64,000 bases of DNA, taken from assembly GCA_025355005.1 (NCBI GenBank), contig JANXLV010000019.1, positions 62,001 to 126,000 on the forward strand. Reading direction: 5' to 3'. The translations under genes and the position numbers were made by a program. The stretch comes from Myxococcales bacterium. GTDB taxonomy: Bacteria; Myxococcota_A; Polyangia; Polyangiales; Polyangiaceae. The notes under the pieces were generated by a model that was given only the letters and a program-made list of their open reading frames with translations, made no database searches and had not been told where the DNA came from. Below, one piece after another: positions 36,943-46,012 of the stretch; positions within the stretch are counted from its first letter, which is position 1; each line of letters starts with the position of its first letter.

Positions 36943-37383
36943 TCAGTCGTTCTTCGCGCCGGCAGCGATCCAGCTGTGCACCATGTCGAGCTGTTCGGCC
37001 GTGAGCGGATCGCCGCCGAGCGGCATGTGACCGCCGCACGGAGGGTTTGCGGTCATCTTCTGGTAGAACAGGCTGTTCTCCGGATCGCCGGGAGTCACGA
37101 GCGGCTTGCCGCCACACTTGCTGGACGCAGACGCCTTGCCTACGAGCGACGCATACGCAGCCGCCTGGTCCGCGCCCATGGACAGCTTGCCGTTACCGAC
37201 GTCGTTCGCCGGATTGCTGTGGCACTGGTTGCACTGCGCCTTGGTCGTGGGCGGAAAGATGAGCGGGTAGATCTGCGTCAGCGTGGCCGCCGGCGGGCCC
37301 GATGAGCTCGACGAGCAGCCTGGCGCGACCGCGAACGTGAGCGCGCAGAAGGCGAGGGCGCGCAGGCCGTTCTTCACTCGCAC
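36943..37383 (-). CDS. Monohaem c-type cytochrome-like lipoprotein
   Basis: A 146-residue lipoprotein: signal with AFCALTFAVAPGC (Cys 23), a Ser-rich stretch and one haem motif CNQCH at 51-55. The later segment NPPCGGHMPLGGDPLTAEQL has Met and Cys residues that could include the distal ligand (GHMPLGG). Such domains are common as planctomycete/myxobacterial secreted cytochromes. It overlaps the dihaem gene by ten bases and is the third gene of a five-gene operon. Confidence 0.8.
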   Translation of the reverse strand: MRVKNGLRALAFCALTFAVAPGCSSSSSGPPAATLTQIYPLIFPPTTKAQCNQCHSNPANDVGNGKLSMGADQAAAYASLVGKASASSKCGGKPLVTPGDPENSLFYQKMTANPPCGGHMPLGGDPLTAEQLDMVHSWIAAGAKND

Positions 37384-38366
37384 TTGAAGGGTCCGTTCAT
37401 GACGGGCGCGAGAGTGTGGAGATAGGTCGCGATGTCGGTCATGTCACCGTCGGTCATCTTGCCCAGGTAGTCGGCCTGTCCTGGGTGCGTGCTGCACAGC
37501 GTGCGACCGGTGCCCTTCTCGGTGTCCGTCTTCAGCGAGGCAACGATGTCTGCGATGCTCCACGCGCCGATGCCCGTGGTCATGTCCGGCGTGATGTTGA
37601 CGGAGGTGTTCTCCTTTGCGCCGCGGATGAACGTGTACTTCTTGCCGCCGGCGAACGCCTTGGTGAGATCCGGCACGTCGGCGCCGAGCTGCGGCGTGTG
37701 GCAGTTGAGGCACGCCACGGTCGCAAGGTAGCGACCGCGCTCCGCCGCCGCGAAGCCGGGGTCGCTCGCGGGCAGCGTGGTGTGCGGGATCTTCGTCCCG
37801 TCGACGGGCGGCGCGGACGGATTCTGATCCGAGTACGGATAGTCCGCCGCGACGACGTTCGGGTTCGGGGCGACGCTGCGCAGGTACTGGATGATCGAGT
37901 CGACGTCCGTGCGCGTGAGCAGGTTGTACTCGGGGTACGGCATGATCGGGTAGAGCGAAACGTGCTCATCGTCCACTCCCTGGGTGAGCGCGGTGCGAAT
38001 CTGCTCGTCCGACCATGTGAAGAGCCCCTCCGGATTGTGCGACGTGAGGTTCTCCGCGTTGACCGTGACGATGGTGCCGTCCTTGTCCGTGAAGTCGTAC
38101 GAGCGGCTACCCGCGAGGTACAACGTCATGTCGGGCTTGCCGTCCTTGCCGTTCGGCGTGTGGCAGACGCCACACACCAGCACGTGATCGACGAGATACT
38201 GGCCGCGCTCGATCGTGCCAGTAGTCGCGGTGGGCACGCGTCCCGAGTCCGGAGGCCCTGCGTCTGCCTGCGCGTTCGCGCCGCTGGAGCTAGAGCTACA
38301 CGCGGCGGCCGCGCCCGACAGCGCGAGGGCCACGATCAGCGCGCCGGTGATATGCTTGGTGAGCAT
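37374..38366 (-). CDS. Dihaem c-type cytochrome lipoprotein
   Basis: A 330-residue lipoprotein (signal ending AAAC, Cys 23, then Ser-rich). Two cytochrome c modules follow, with haem motifs CGVCH at 65-69 and CLNCH at 219-223. Each is followed by a segment with likely Met ligands (YPIMPYPEYN; KMTDGDMTDIATYL). The layout resembles the dihaem subunits of membrane-bound dehydrogenases and alcohol/aldehyde cytochromes. It lies two bases after the Gly/Asp-rich lipoprotein gene and is a probable electron carrier of the operon. Confidence 0.85.
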   Translation of the reverse strand: MLTKHITGALIVALALSGAAAACSSSSSGANAQADAGPPDSGRVPTATTGTIERGQYLVDHVLVCGVCHTPNGKDGKPDMTLYLAGSRSYDFTDKDGTIVTVNAENLTSHNPEGLFTWSDEQIRTALTQGVDDEHVSLYPIMPYPEYNLLTRTDVDSIIQYLRSVAPNPNVVAADYPYSDQNPSAPPVDGTKIPHTTLPASDPGFAAAERGRYLATVACLNCHTPQLGADVPDLTKAFAGGKKYTFIRGAKENTSVNITPDMTTGIGAWSIADIVASLKTDTEKGTGRTLCSTHPGQADYLGKMTDGDMTDIATYLHTLAPVMNGPFKCE

Positions 38367-38368
38367 GC

Positions 38369-38947
38369 TCAGTACCCCTGCCCCATCGCGCAAAACTCCG
38401 CGGCAAAGGTGCCGCTGATCTCGCTGCCGTCAGCGTACTTCGCGGCGAATGTCCCCGCCACGGGCCCGGCCTTCATCGCCTTGGTGAACGTGATGCTGCC
38501 GGAGTCGGCCCCGACCTCGTTCGCGGAGGACTTGCCTCCCGAAGCGTAGTTCACCTCGCCCGGCGGAACGGGGTACGTGGAGACCGTGGGATCACCCTTG
38601 ACGATGAGCTCCACTACCTGCGAACCGGCCGCCGCGGAGCCGAGCCACCGCGATGTCTGGAGCATCGTGCACGTGATCGGCGCGCTGCTCATGTAGATGA
38701 GCGTCTCGCCGCTGTTCGAGATGACGAGCGACGACACGGTGGGCTGCGTCGCGCCGAGCATTCCGAGCGTACCCGTGATGCTGGTGCCCCCACCTCCGCC
38801 GCCGCCATCGGTCGCACCACCGCCGGCATCCGTGCCGCCACCGCCGCCGCCGGCATCTGTGCCGTTGTTTGTCGTCGTGGTGCTGGAAGAACTACACGCG
38901 ACCGCACCTGCGGCCAGAAGTATGAGGGAACCAAGGCGGGTGGGCAT
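38369..38947 (-). CDS. Lipoprotein with Gly/Asp-rich linker, first gene of the cytochrome operon
   Basis: A 192-residue lipoprotein: MPTRLGSLIL, lipobox AVAC (Cys ~18), then Ser/Thr and a low-complexity run of TDAGGGGGG-type units to about residue 55. The remaining ~135 residues include VSSLVISNSGETLIYMSS and NYASGGKSSANEVGADSGSITF and look beta-rich. It has two Cys residues that may pair (TCTM and FCAM). Function unknown, but tight linkage (two bases) to the dihaem cytochrome suggests a role in that complex. Confidence 0.7.
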   Translation of the reverse strand: MPTRLGSLILLAAGAVACSSSSTTTTNNGTDAGGGGGGTDAGGGATDGGGGGGGTSITGTLGMLGATQPTVSSLVISNSGETLIYMSSAPITCTMLQTSRWLGSAAAGSQVVELIVKGDPTVSTYPVPPGEVNYASGGKSSANEVGADSGSITFTKAMKAGPVAGTFAAKYADGSEISGTFAAEFCAMGQGY

Positions 38948-39026
38948 AAGGGGCAAATGTCCACAGAAAGCCCGTTTGATCACGCCCGAGTAATATTTTT
39001 TTGAGACACATCCGCGCGAGGAGGAG
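38948..39026. other. Junction between flagellar and cytochrome operons, AT-rich island
   Basis: This 79-base gap holds the only markedly AT-rich stretch nearby (taatatttttttga at 38991-39004). No GC-rich hairpin precedes the T run on either strand, so I do not call a terminator. It probably contains the promoter of the cytochrome operon. Confidence 0.35.
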
Positions 39027-39749
39027 TCAGGTCTTCATGATCGCCTGAGCAGCGCGCATGTCGGCGTCACGAAAGGCTTCTACCGCCTTCTCGCAGACCT
39101 CGAAGCCCCGCACCGCCGAGACGATGTCCACCATGCTGCGCACTGGAGACGCGTTGGACTGCTCCAGAGCGCCGGTCGAGAGCTTGGCGTCGATCTCGCG
39201 CGCTACGCCCGTGGCCGCGTTCGCCCGGTAGCGCTGTCCTTCCGCGCGTTCGAGCATGCTGCCCTTGTCGAACGTCACGACGCCGAGCTGCCCGGCCTTG
39301 TTGCCGTCGGCGGTCACCGTTCCGTCGGCGGAGATCTCCACGGCCTTCGCCTCACGCGCGACCAGGATTGGTGCGCCGCTGCGATCCAGCATGTCCGCGC
39401 CGCTCTTGTCGACAAGGTGTCCTTCCTTCGAGACCTCGAATGAGCCGACACGCGTGTACTGCTCGGTGTCGCCCACCTTCACCTTGAAGAAGCCTTCACC
39501 CGTGAACGCGACGTCCAGGCCGCGGCCCGTCGCCATCGAGCCAGCCGCGGTGATATCCGACGAGGTCTGGGCGACCTGCGACAGGCGTACGTCCCTGCGC
39601 TGCGCGGCACCCACCATCAATTCCTTGAAGACGATCTGCTCCGTCTTGTAGCCAGGCGTGCTCGCGTTCGCGATGTTGTTCGCGCACATATCCAGCATCG
39701 CGAGCTGATTCATCGCGCCGGAGGCGGCGGACCAGATGCCATCGCTCAT
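39027..39749 (-). CDS. flgF: Flagellar basal-body rod protein FlgF
   Basis: A 240-residue rod/hook-family protein. The N-terminal coiled region (NQLAMLDMCANNIANASTPGYKTEQ) and the C-terminal region (SNASPVRSMVDIVSAVRGFEVCEKAVEAF) are those shared by FlgF and FlgG. The central FEGF-like stretch (DVAFTGEGFFKVKVGDTEQY) places it in the FlgF/G group. It is called FlgF because flgG begins at 63599 in this window and because it is slightly shorter. It is the last gene of the long flgD-flgF unit, its ATG overlapping fliA's stop by four bases. Confidence 0.85.
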   Translation of the reverse strand: MSDGIWSAASGAMNQLAMLDMCANNIANASTPGYKTEQIVFKELMVGAAQRRDVRLSQVAQTSSDITAAGSMATGRGLDVAFTGEGFFKVKVGDTEQYTRVGSFEVSKEGHLVDKSGADMLDRSGAPILVAREAKAVEISADGTVTADGNKAGQLGVVTFDKGSMLERAEGQRYRANAATGVAREIDAKLSTGALEQSNASPVRSMVDIVSAVRGFEVCEKAVEAFRDADMRAAQAIMKT

Positions 39750-40477
39750 TTGCGACCTCGGATGCGTTGAACGGAGACCTTGCTCTCGTCTTCCGCCGCG
39801 ATGTGCGCGCGGATGCGGTGAATCGCCTCCGAATGGAGCTGGCACGCGCGAGACTCCGTCACGCCGAGCACCTCACCGATCTCTCGCAGGCTCGCGTCCT
39901 CCTGGTAGTGCAGACCCAGCACCAGACGCAGACGCTCCGGCAGCGCGTCGACCGCGCTCGCGATGCGATCGACCACCTCACGACGCCCGAAGAAGAGCTC
40001 CGGCCCCTCGCCCGCGTCGGGCGTATTGACCTCCGTGATGTCGATGCGTGCGCAGTCCGCGCGCGACACGTCGGAGAGGAGCTCCTGATACTCGGGAAGC
40101 GGTAGCCCCATCTCCGCGGCGATCTCACCTTCTTCTGGCGGACGCCCGAGACGCAGGGCGAGCACCTTGATGCTCTCCGCGATCTTGCGGGACGCCCCAC
40201 GCATCTTGCGCGACATCGGATCGAGCGCGCGCAGATGATCGAGGATCGCGCCCCGAACGCGATGCGACGCATAGGCGGTGAACTCCTCTTCGTTCATCTC
40301 GACCGTGCGGCGACGCAGCGCCTCCACGAGCCCGAGCCACCCGGCGCCGATCAGATCGTCGATCGACACCTCACGGGGCATGCGCCGCACCAGCTTCATC
40401 GCGATACGACGAACGAGCGGCAGATACCGCTCGTAGTCGGCACGAGTCATATCCTTCTTGAGGGGAGTAGCGCTCAT
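39746..40477 (-). CDS. fliA: Flagellar sigma factor FliA (sigma28)
   Basis: A 243-residue sigma factor. Region 2 reads YLPLVRRIAMKLVRRMPREVSIDDLIGAGWLGLVEALRR. Region 3 (KIAESIKVLALRLGRPPEEGEIAAEMGL) and region 4 (ALPERLRLVLGLHYQEDASLREIGEVLGVTESRACQLHSEAI) are those of FliA. It would direct RNA polymerase to late flagellar genes such as flagellin, none of which is in the window. Its start overlaps flhF's stop by four bases. In most polar flagellates flhG lies between flhF and fliA; here it is absent. I see no anti-sigma flgM gene nearby. Confidence 0.93.
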   Translation of the reverse strand: MSATPLKKDMTRADYERYLPLVRRIAMKLVRRMPREVSIDDLIGAGWLGLVEALRRRTVEMNEEEFTAYASHRVRGAILDHLRALDPMSRKMRGASRKIAESIKVLALRLGRPPEEGEIAAEMGLPLPEYQELLSDVSRADCARIDITEVNTPDAGEGPELFFGRREVVDRIASAVDALPERLRLVLGLHYQEDASLREIGEVLGVTESRACQLHSEAIHRIRAHIAAEDESKVSVQRIRGRK

Positions 40478-41814
40478 CGGTGGGGCTCGATCTTCGGCAG
40501 CACGGCAAGTGCGACGTCGTTGGGTGTTGCTCTTTGGAGGTCCTCGGGGACCTTCGGACCGTTCGAGAGGAACGCGATGTCGAGGCGCGCGGCGATGGCG
40601 CCAGAGACCGCACCACCAGGGCGACGCGTCTCATCCAGCTTGGTGAGCACGCACGCGGTGGGGCTCACGCGACCGTAAGAGCGCACCAGGTCCTGCGTGT
40701 CCGACGCGCGCATGTGCGCGGGGATCGCGAGGAGCACGTCACGCTCGTAGTCACCGGCAACCGAGTCCAGGCACAGGCATAGACGACTCATGGCTGCCTC
40801 GTCCTTCGGGCCGCGGCTCGGCGTGTCAACGAGGACGACGTCCGGGCAGGAGCGGAGGGCGTCCGTGAGGCTCGCTTCATCGTGTGCAACGAAGAACGGC
40901 ACATCGATGAGCGAAGCGAAGCGCTTCATCTGCTCAATCGCACCAACGCGAAACGTATCCAGCGTGATGATGGCCGTCGGCAGGCCCTTCTCGAGCGCCG
41001 AGTGTGCTGCGAGCTTCGCGAGCGTCGTCGTCTTGCCCGCGCCGGTGGGGCCCACGCACGCGATGAGCCGCTTCTGGCCCTCGCGGAACGTGATCTCCGT
41101 GCAACCTACACGTTTCTCCAGCCGCGCACGAAGCAGCTCTTCGATGGACGCGGACGATTCCTTCATCGCCTTCGCGACGCCGGCCTGTAGCTCGCCCGCG
41201 AGCTTGCCTTCGATGCCCACGTCGGAGAGCTCGCTGAGGATGCGCTCCTTCGGCGCCCGCTGTGAGACCATCTGCTCCACCAGCTGACGTAGCGCGCGAA
41301 CCTCGGACTCCATCGCGTCCGCTCGCGCCGCATCCGTACGCGTCGTCTGCGCACGCGCGCTCTCCGCCCGAACCTTGTCTGCGCGCAAGATCTCCGCGCG
41401 CGCGATCTCTGCGGAAATATCGGGGTCCCCGCTACGGATGTCGACGCGCGGCGGCGGCATGGACCCGGATTTCTGAAGCAGCACGGCGATCGGCGAAGGA
41501 ACACTCGGACGCGCGGCCGGTGAGCTCCCGCTGGGACGCGACGTGGTCACGGATGCCGCTGCTGCGGCCGCTGCCTTCGCACGCTCCGCCTCGCGACGCG
41601 CGAACGGGAAGGCACGCTGCGATTCGGCGCCGCGCAGCTGTGGCGGTGCGTCGGACGGAGCGGCCTTCACCTCCACGAACGACTGAAGGAGCCCACCATC
41701 ACGTCCGTTCGTGACCACCCGCGTCGAGCTGATGATTGCGTCGGTGCCGAATGCCGCGCGCACGAGCGACAGCGCTTCCTTCACGTCGCGGCCCCTGAAT
41801 GTCTCGTAGTTCAT
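40474..41814 (-). CDS. flhF: Flagellar GTPase FlhF
   Basis: A 446-residue SRP-type GTPase. The N-terminal ~55 residues (MNYETFRGRDVKEALSLVRAAFG) match the FlhF start. A long Ala/Arg-rich variable middle (about 60-200) follows, then the G domain: CVGPTGAGKTTTLAKLAA (P-loop), DTFRVGAIEQMKRF, VVLVDTPSRG and VLTKLDE. FlhF places the flagellum, usually at the pole, and helps assemble the first basal-body parts. The usual partner gene flhG, which limits flagellum number, is missing next to it. A GAGGAG ribosome site precedes the ATG. Confidence 0.95.
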   Translation of the reverse strand: MNYETFRGRDVKEALSLVRAAFGTDAIISSTRVVTNGRDGGLLQSFVEVKAAPSDAPPQLRGAESQRAFPFARREAERAKAAAAAAASVTTSRPSGSSPAARPSVPSPIAVLLQKSGSMPPPRVDIRSGDPDISAEIARAEILRADKVRAESARAQTTRTDAARADAMESEVRALRQLVEQMVSQRAPKERILSELSDVGIEGKLAGELQAGVAKAMKESSASIEELLRARLEKRVGCTEITFREGQKRLIACVGPTGAGKTTTLAKLAAHSALEKGLPTAIITLDTFRVGAIEQMKRFASLIDVPFFVAHDEASLTDALRSCPDVVLVDTPSRGPKDEAAMSRLCLCLDSVAGDYERDVLLAIPAHMRASDTQDLVRSYGRVSPTACVLTKLDETRRPGGAVSGAIAARLDIAFLSNGPKVPEDLQRATPNDVALAVLPKIEPHR

Positions 41815-41825
41815 ACGCTATCTCC

Positions 41826-43889
41826 TCAGCTGGCTCGGATGGTCTCGGTGGGCACGATGCGGGTCAGCGGATCGACCTCGCGGTAAGAGATGACCGCGCA
41901 CGTGGCGTTCCTGCGCTCGACGAACGCGCGCACGTAGCGGCGCAGGTCAGGCCCCGTCACGATGGGCGCACGCTGGCCGCGCTTCGAGAGACGCGCGAGC
42001 GCCTCCTCGAGCGAGTTCGACACGCGACGGAGCTCCGCCGGGTCCAGACCGCCAGCGCCGCCCTGGGTGAGCTCGCGCAGCGAACGCCGGAACATGTCCT
42101 CCACCGGCGCGTCCAGGACGATCGCAGGCAGCTCGCCGTTTGCGCCCTTGTGCTGCGAGGTGATCTGACGCGCGAGCCGCTGGCGCACGATCTCGGTGAG
42201 CTGCTCGGTGTCCTTGGTCTGCGGCGCCGTGTCGGTGAGCCCTTCGAGGATCGTTCGGAGGTTCCGGATCGACACACCTTCACGAAGCAAGTTGCGGAGG
42301 ACCTTCTGCACATCGGAGAGTGTCAGCAAGGACGGGACCAGGTCGTCGACGAGCTTCGGGTTGTCCTTGGAGAAGACCTCGAACAGGTGCGCGAGCTCCG
42401 CGCGGCCCAGGAGCTCCGCGCCGTTGCGACGGACGATCTCCGAGATGTGGGTCGCAAGGACCGTCGCGTGATCGACGACGGTGCAACCGAACGCCTCCGC
42501 GAGATCCTTGTCCTTGGGCGCGATCCAGCGGGCGATTTCGCCGAAGACCGGGTCCTTCGTTGCGTCGCCCGGCACGTCCACGTCGCCCTGGGGCTCGCCC
42601 ATCGCGATGAGACGGCCCTGACGCAGATCGCCGCGCGCGACCTCCGTGCCCAGGATGGAGATGCGGTACTCGCTGGGCAAGAGGGCCAGGTTGTCGCGGA
42701 TGCGAACGGGGGGAACGATGACGCCCATGTCGACGGCGAACTGACGCCTGAGGCCCGCGATGCGCTCCAGCAACGTGCCGCCCATGCCCGCCTCCACGGC
42801 CGGTATGAGCTCGTAGCCGAGCTCGAGCGACAGCGCGTCCAGACCGAGCGTCGCCTCGATGTCCTCGCGCTTCTCGGAGCCGGCATCGCCGCCCTCGGTC
42901 TTCTGGCCAGCCACGGGCGCCTCTTCACCGTCGTTCGGACGGTTCCAGGCGAACGCGAACAGCGACCCGCCTATGAGAAGGAACGGGAACGCGGGCATTC
43001 CGGGGATGATGGCCATCGCGCCGAGCACGCCGCCCGTCATGAAGATCGCGCGCTTGCTGGAGAAGATCTGCGTGCTCAGCGCTGAGCCGAGCTCCTCACC
43101 CGTCGCGCCACGCGTGACGACGATGCCAGACGCGGTAGAGATCAGAAGCGACGGAATCTGCGCGACGAGCGCGTCACCGACGGACAGGATGGAGAACGTC
43201 TCCATGGCCTGGCTCACATCCATGCCGGACATGAGCCCGCGTACGAGACCGCCGACCAGGTTGATGGCCGTGATGATCAGGCCGGCGACCGCATCTCCGT
43301 GCACGAACTTGCTGGCGCCGTCCATCGCGCCGAAGAAATCCGCCTCGCGCTCCACCGTGCGGCGGCGCTCACGCGCGATATCGGGCGTGATCAGGCCGCC
43401 GTTCAGATCGGCGTCGATCGCCATCTGCTTGCCGGGCATCGCGTCCAACGTGAAGCGCGCCGCGACCTCCGCCACACGCCCAGCGCCCTTCGTGATGACG
43501 ACGAAGTTGATGATCACCAGGATCAAGAAGACGACGAGACCAACGATGACGTCTCCGCCAACGACGAACTTGCCGAACGTCTCGATGACACGACCGGCGC
43601 CGCGCTGCCCTTCCGCGCCATGCAGCAGGATGAGCCGCGTGCTGGCCACGTTGAGCGAAAGGCGGAGCAGCGTGGCGACCAGGACGATCGCGGGGAACAC
43701 GCTGTAGTCGAGGGGCTGCTCGATGAAGAGCGCGATCAGGAACACGCCGACCGCGATCGCCAGGCTGAATGCCAAGAGGCCGTCGAGGAGCCACGGCGGC
43801 ACGGGCACGACCATCATGAGCACGACGCTGATGAGGCCAAAGGGGACAGCGTAGGTGCCCGGGCCGGTCGGCGAATTCTTGCGACTCAC
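41826..43889 (-). CDS. flhA: Flagellar export gate protein FlhA
   Basis: A 687-residue protein of normal FlhA length. The N-terminal ~320 residues contain eight membrane helices with conserved stretches (STRLILLHG; NFVVITKGAGRVAEVAARFTLDAMPGKQMAIDADLNGG). The C-terminal cytoplasmic domain (PVRIRDNLALLPSEYRISIL; HLSEIVRRNGAELLGR-like) binds export substrates and chaperones. It forms the export channel ring with FlhB, FliP, FliQ and FliR. It starts with GTG, overlapping flhB's stop by four bases. Confidence 0.97.
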   Translation of the reverse strand: MSRKNSPTGPGTYAVPFGLISVVLMMVVPVPPWLLDGLLAFSLAIAVGVFLIALFIEQPLDYSVFPAIVLVATLLRLSLNVASTRLILLHGAEGQRGAGRVIETFGKFVVGGDVIVGLVVFLILVIINFVVITKGAGRVAEVAARFTLDAMPGKQMAIDADLNGGLITPDIARERRRTVEREADFFGAMDGASKFVHGDAVAGLIITAINLVGGLVRGLMSGMDVSQAMETFSILSVGDALVAQIPSLLISTASGIVVTRGATGEELGSALSTQIFSSKRAIFMTGGVLGAMAIIPGMPAFPFLLIGGSLFAFAWNRPNDGEEAPVAGQKTEGGDAGSEKREDIEATLGLDALSLELGYELIPAVEAGMGGTLLERIAGLRRQFAVDMGVIVPPVRIRDNLALLPSEYRISILGTEVARGDLRQGRLIAMGEPQGDVDVPGDATKDPVFGEIARWIAPKDKDLAEAFGCTVVDHATVLATHISEIVRRNGAELLGRAELAHLFEVFSKDNPKLVDDLVPSLLTLSDVQKVLRNLLREGVSIRNLRTILEGLTDTAPQTKDTEQLTEIVRQRLARQITSQHKGANGELPAIVLDAPVEDMFRRSLRELTQGGAGGLDPAELRRVSNSLEEALARLSKRGQRAPIVTGPDLRRYVRAFVERRNATCAVISYREVDPLTRIVPTETIRAS

Positions 43890-44968
43890 ATCACGGGTGG
43901 ATGCGAACTACGTGCCGGTGTCGGCGGGGCCGCTACGCCCTTGCGGATGCGGTAGACGAACGCCAGGACCTCCGCCACGGGGCTCCAGAATTCGCGCGGA
44001 ACGAAGCGCCCCACCTTCACACGCTTCGCGATCGATCGCGCGAGCGGCGGCGCTTCCACGATGGGCACGCTGGCCTCTCGCCCACACTTCCGGATGAACA
44101 GCGCGACCTCGTCGTAGCCCTTCGCAACGACGATCGGAGCGCCCTCACCCGGGCGATAGCGAAGCGCGACCGACACGTGCGTGGGGTTCGTGATGATGAC
44201 GTCCGCGGTCTTCACCTGCGAACGAATGGCCTTTTTTATGCGCTCGCGCCCACGCGCGATCATGCGGTGCTTCAGGCGCCCATCGCCTTCGTTTCGCTTG
44301 TGCTCGTCCTTCACCTCTTGCTTCGACATGCGGAGGTTCTTCTCGAGCTCCCATCGCGACTTGGCGTAGTCCGCGATGGAGAGCAGGAAGAGGACGATGG
44401 CAGACTTCTTCGCCACCGAAGCCACGACGGCGATCGCCGTCCCCGCGGCCACTGCATGGTGCGTGTGCACCAGGAGCACCAGGGTCGGCATTGACTCCTT
44501 GATCGTCAAATAGGTGACGGTTCCCACGATGGCGACGCGCGCGAGCGTGAGCGACGTGTCCACCACCATCGCCTTCAGCGACACCAGGCGCGCGAGGTGC
44601 GACCACGGCGACAGGCGCGACATCTTCGGCATGATGAGATCGATGTTTGGTCGCGCGCCCGCTTGCGCAAAGCCCACCGCGATGGCTGCGGCCGCCGCGA
44701 GCGCAGCCGGTGCGACCGCGAGCAACACGATCGACAGAAGCGCCTGGTGCGAGACCGCGGTCATGTCGTCCCTGAGGGAGAAGCACGACGCGCAGAACGA
44801 CTTCAGCTGCCCGAACACGCTTGGAAACGCGCTGAAGACGAGGAAGAGCACGGCGCTGCCGGCGGCCACCTGCGTGGCATCGCGCGAGCGCGCAAACTGG
44901 CCCTCTTCGCGGGCCTTGCGCCGGCGTTCTGGGGTTGCTGCCTCTGTCTTGTCCCCGAGATCGCTCAT
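43886..44968 (-). CDS. flhB: Flagellar export switch protein FlhB
   Basis: A 360-residue protein with an N-terminal basic tail (DKTEAATPERRRKAREEGQF), four membrane helices and a C-terminal cytoplasmic domain. The autocleavage motif NPTH is intact at 261-264, in VIITNPTHVSVALRYRPGEG. FlhB switches export from rod/hook to filament substrates, usually together with FliK. No fliK gene is recognisable in this locus. It follows fliR by seven bases. Confidence 0.96.
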   Translation of the reverse strand: MSDLGDKTEAATPERRRKAREEGQFARSRDATQVAAGSAVLFLVFSAFPSVFGQLKSFCASCFSLRDDMTAVSHQALLSIVLLAVAPAALAAAAAIAVGFAQAGARPNIDLIMPKMSRLSPWSHLARLVSLKAMVVDTSLTLARVAIVGTVTYLTIKESMPTLVLLVHTHHAVAAGTAIAVVASVAKKSAIVLFLLSIADYAKSRWELEKNLRMSKQEVKDEHKRNEGDGRLKHRMIARGRERIKKAIRSQVKTADVIITNPTHVSVALRYRPGEGAPIVVAKGYDEVALFIRKCGREASVPIVEAPPLARSIAKRVKVGRFVPREFWSPVAEVLAFVYRIRKGVAAPPTPARSSHPPVM

Positions 44969-44975
44969 CGCGAGC

Positions 44976-45734
44976 TCACCGGCCCATGACGGCGAGGAGC
45001 ACGTGCTCGATCGCGGGGCCCGTGTCGGAGAGCGTGCGGGTGATCTCGATCGCCTCGTCCGGGAGGAGAATGAGGAATGTCAGGAAGCCCATGACCAGCT
45101 GGAATGCAAAGCCCACGCTGAACACCTGCATGGAGGGCGCCGCACGCGAGACGAACGCGAGCGCGGTCTGCATGGCCAGGTGAACCGCGATGATGGGCAT
45201 GGCCATTCGCACGCCGAGCACCATCACGGAACGCGCGACCTCAGCAAGGGGCCCCACCGCCAGTCCCACGTTCATGGGAGCGCCAGGTGGAAGCACCTCG
45301 AAGCTGTGGAGCGTGGAGGCGAGGATCACGCGATGAACGCCCAGGCCGAGCGCGAGCACCGCCACGAGCATGCGTACGAGACGGCCAAGCGACGACTCTG
45401 CCTCCTCGCGTCCTCCGAACAGCAGCTGTCCGTTCAGACCAAAGAGCGGTGTCAGAAGATCCCCGACCATGTGAGACACGCTCATGAGCATGCGCGGGAC
45501 CATGCCCATGGCGACGCCCAGCAAGATCTCCATCGGCGCCGCGGTGATGCCGGCCTCCAGCGACAGCTCCGTGTTCTCGAGCGACGGCGTGATGACGACC
45601 GCACACAGGAGCGCGAGCGCTGCGCGCGCCTTCGCGGGTGACTCCTCCCATGCGATGGGCGCAACAGCCATCATTCCAGCCACGCGTCCGAGCACCAGGC
45701 CGAAGCGCACGGCGACGGACGGGTCGAAGCTCAC
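44976..45734 (-). CDS. fliR: Flagellar export protein FliR
   Basis: A 252-residue membrane protein starting with GTG 45734, which overlaps fliQ's stop by four bases. It has six predicted helices; the family pattern is visible in GRVAGMMAVAPIAWEESPAKARAALAL, GLNGQLLFGG and RMAMPIIAVHLAMQTALAFVSRAAPSM. FliR is part of the FliPQR export channel in the basal body. An upstream longer frame has no FliR character. Confidence 0.93.
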   Translation of the reverse strand: MSFDPSVAVRFGLVLGRVAGMMAVAPIAWEESPAKARAALALLCAVVITPSLENTELSLEAGITAAPMEILLGVAMGMVPRMLMSVSHMVGDLLTPLFGLNGQLLFGGREEAESSLGRLVRMLVAVLALGLGVHRVILASTLHSFEVLPPGAPMNVGLAVGPLAEVARSVMVLGVRMAMPIIAVHLAMQTALAFVSRAAPSMQVFSVGFAFQLVMGFLTFLILLPDEAIEITRTLSDTGPAIEHVLLAVMGR

Positions 45735-46000
45735 CGGATGACGCCCGCGATGCCCATGAACTGCGACCGCATGTACTCGACGGTCACCTGGAGAGCCTCG
45801 GGGCCGAGGACGACGACCACGCACATCACCGCGAGCAGCTTGCCTACGAAGGTGATGCTCTGCTCCTGCACCTGCGTGGCTGTCTGGAACACGCCCAGGA
45901 GCAGACCGATGCACAGCGTGGCGAGCACGATGGGGCCCGCGATGTGTGCGGTCACCAGGAGCGCGGCGCGCAGAAGGTCGACTGCGGCAGCGCTATTCAT
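45731..46000 (-). CDS. fliQ: Flagellar export protein FliQ
   Basis: An 89-residue protein with two membrane helices, the usual FliQ size. The core GLLLGVFQTATQVQEQSITFVGK followed by a second hydrophobic stretch is diagnostic. It forms the FliPQR channel. It lies twelve bases downstream of fliP. Confidence 0.95.
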   Translation of the reverse strand: MNSAAAVDLLRAALLVTAHIAGPIVLATLCIGLLLGVFQTATQVQEQSITFVGKLLAVMCVVVVLGPEALQVTVEYMRSQFMGIAGVIR

Positions 46001-46012
46001 GGCAAATCCGCT

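Noticed and set aside
38991-39004. T run at the end of the flagellar operon as an intrinsic terminator
   Set aside because: No GC-rich hairpin precedes it on either strand.
41799-43085. A 428-codon + strand frame opposite flhA
   Set aside because: Antisense shadow; flhA is unmistakable on the other strand.
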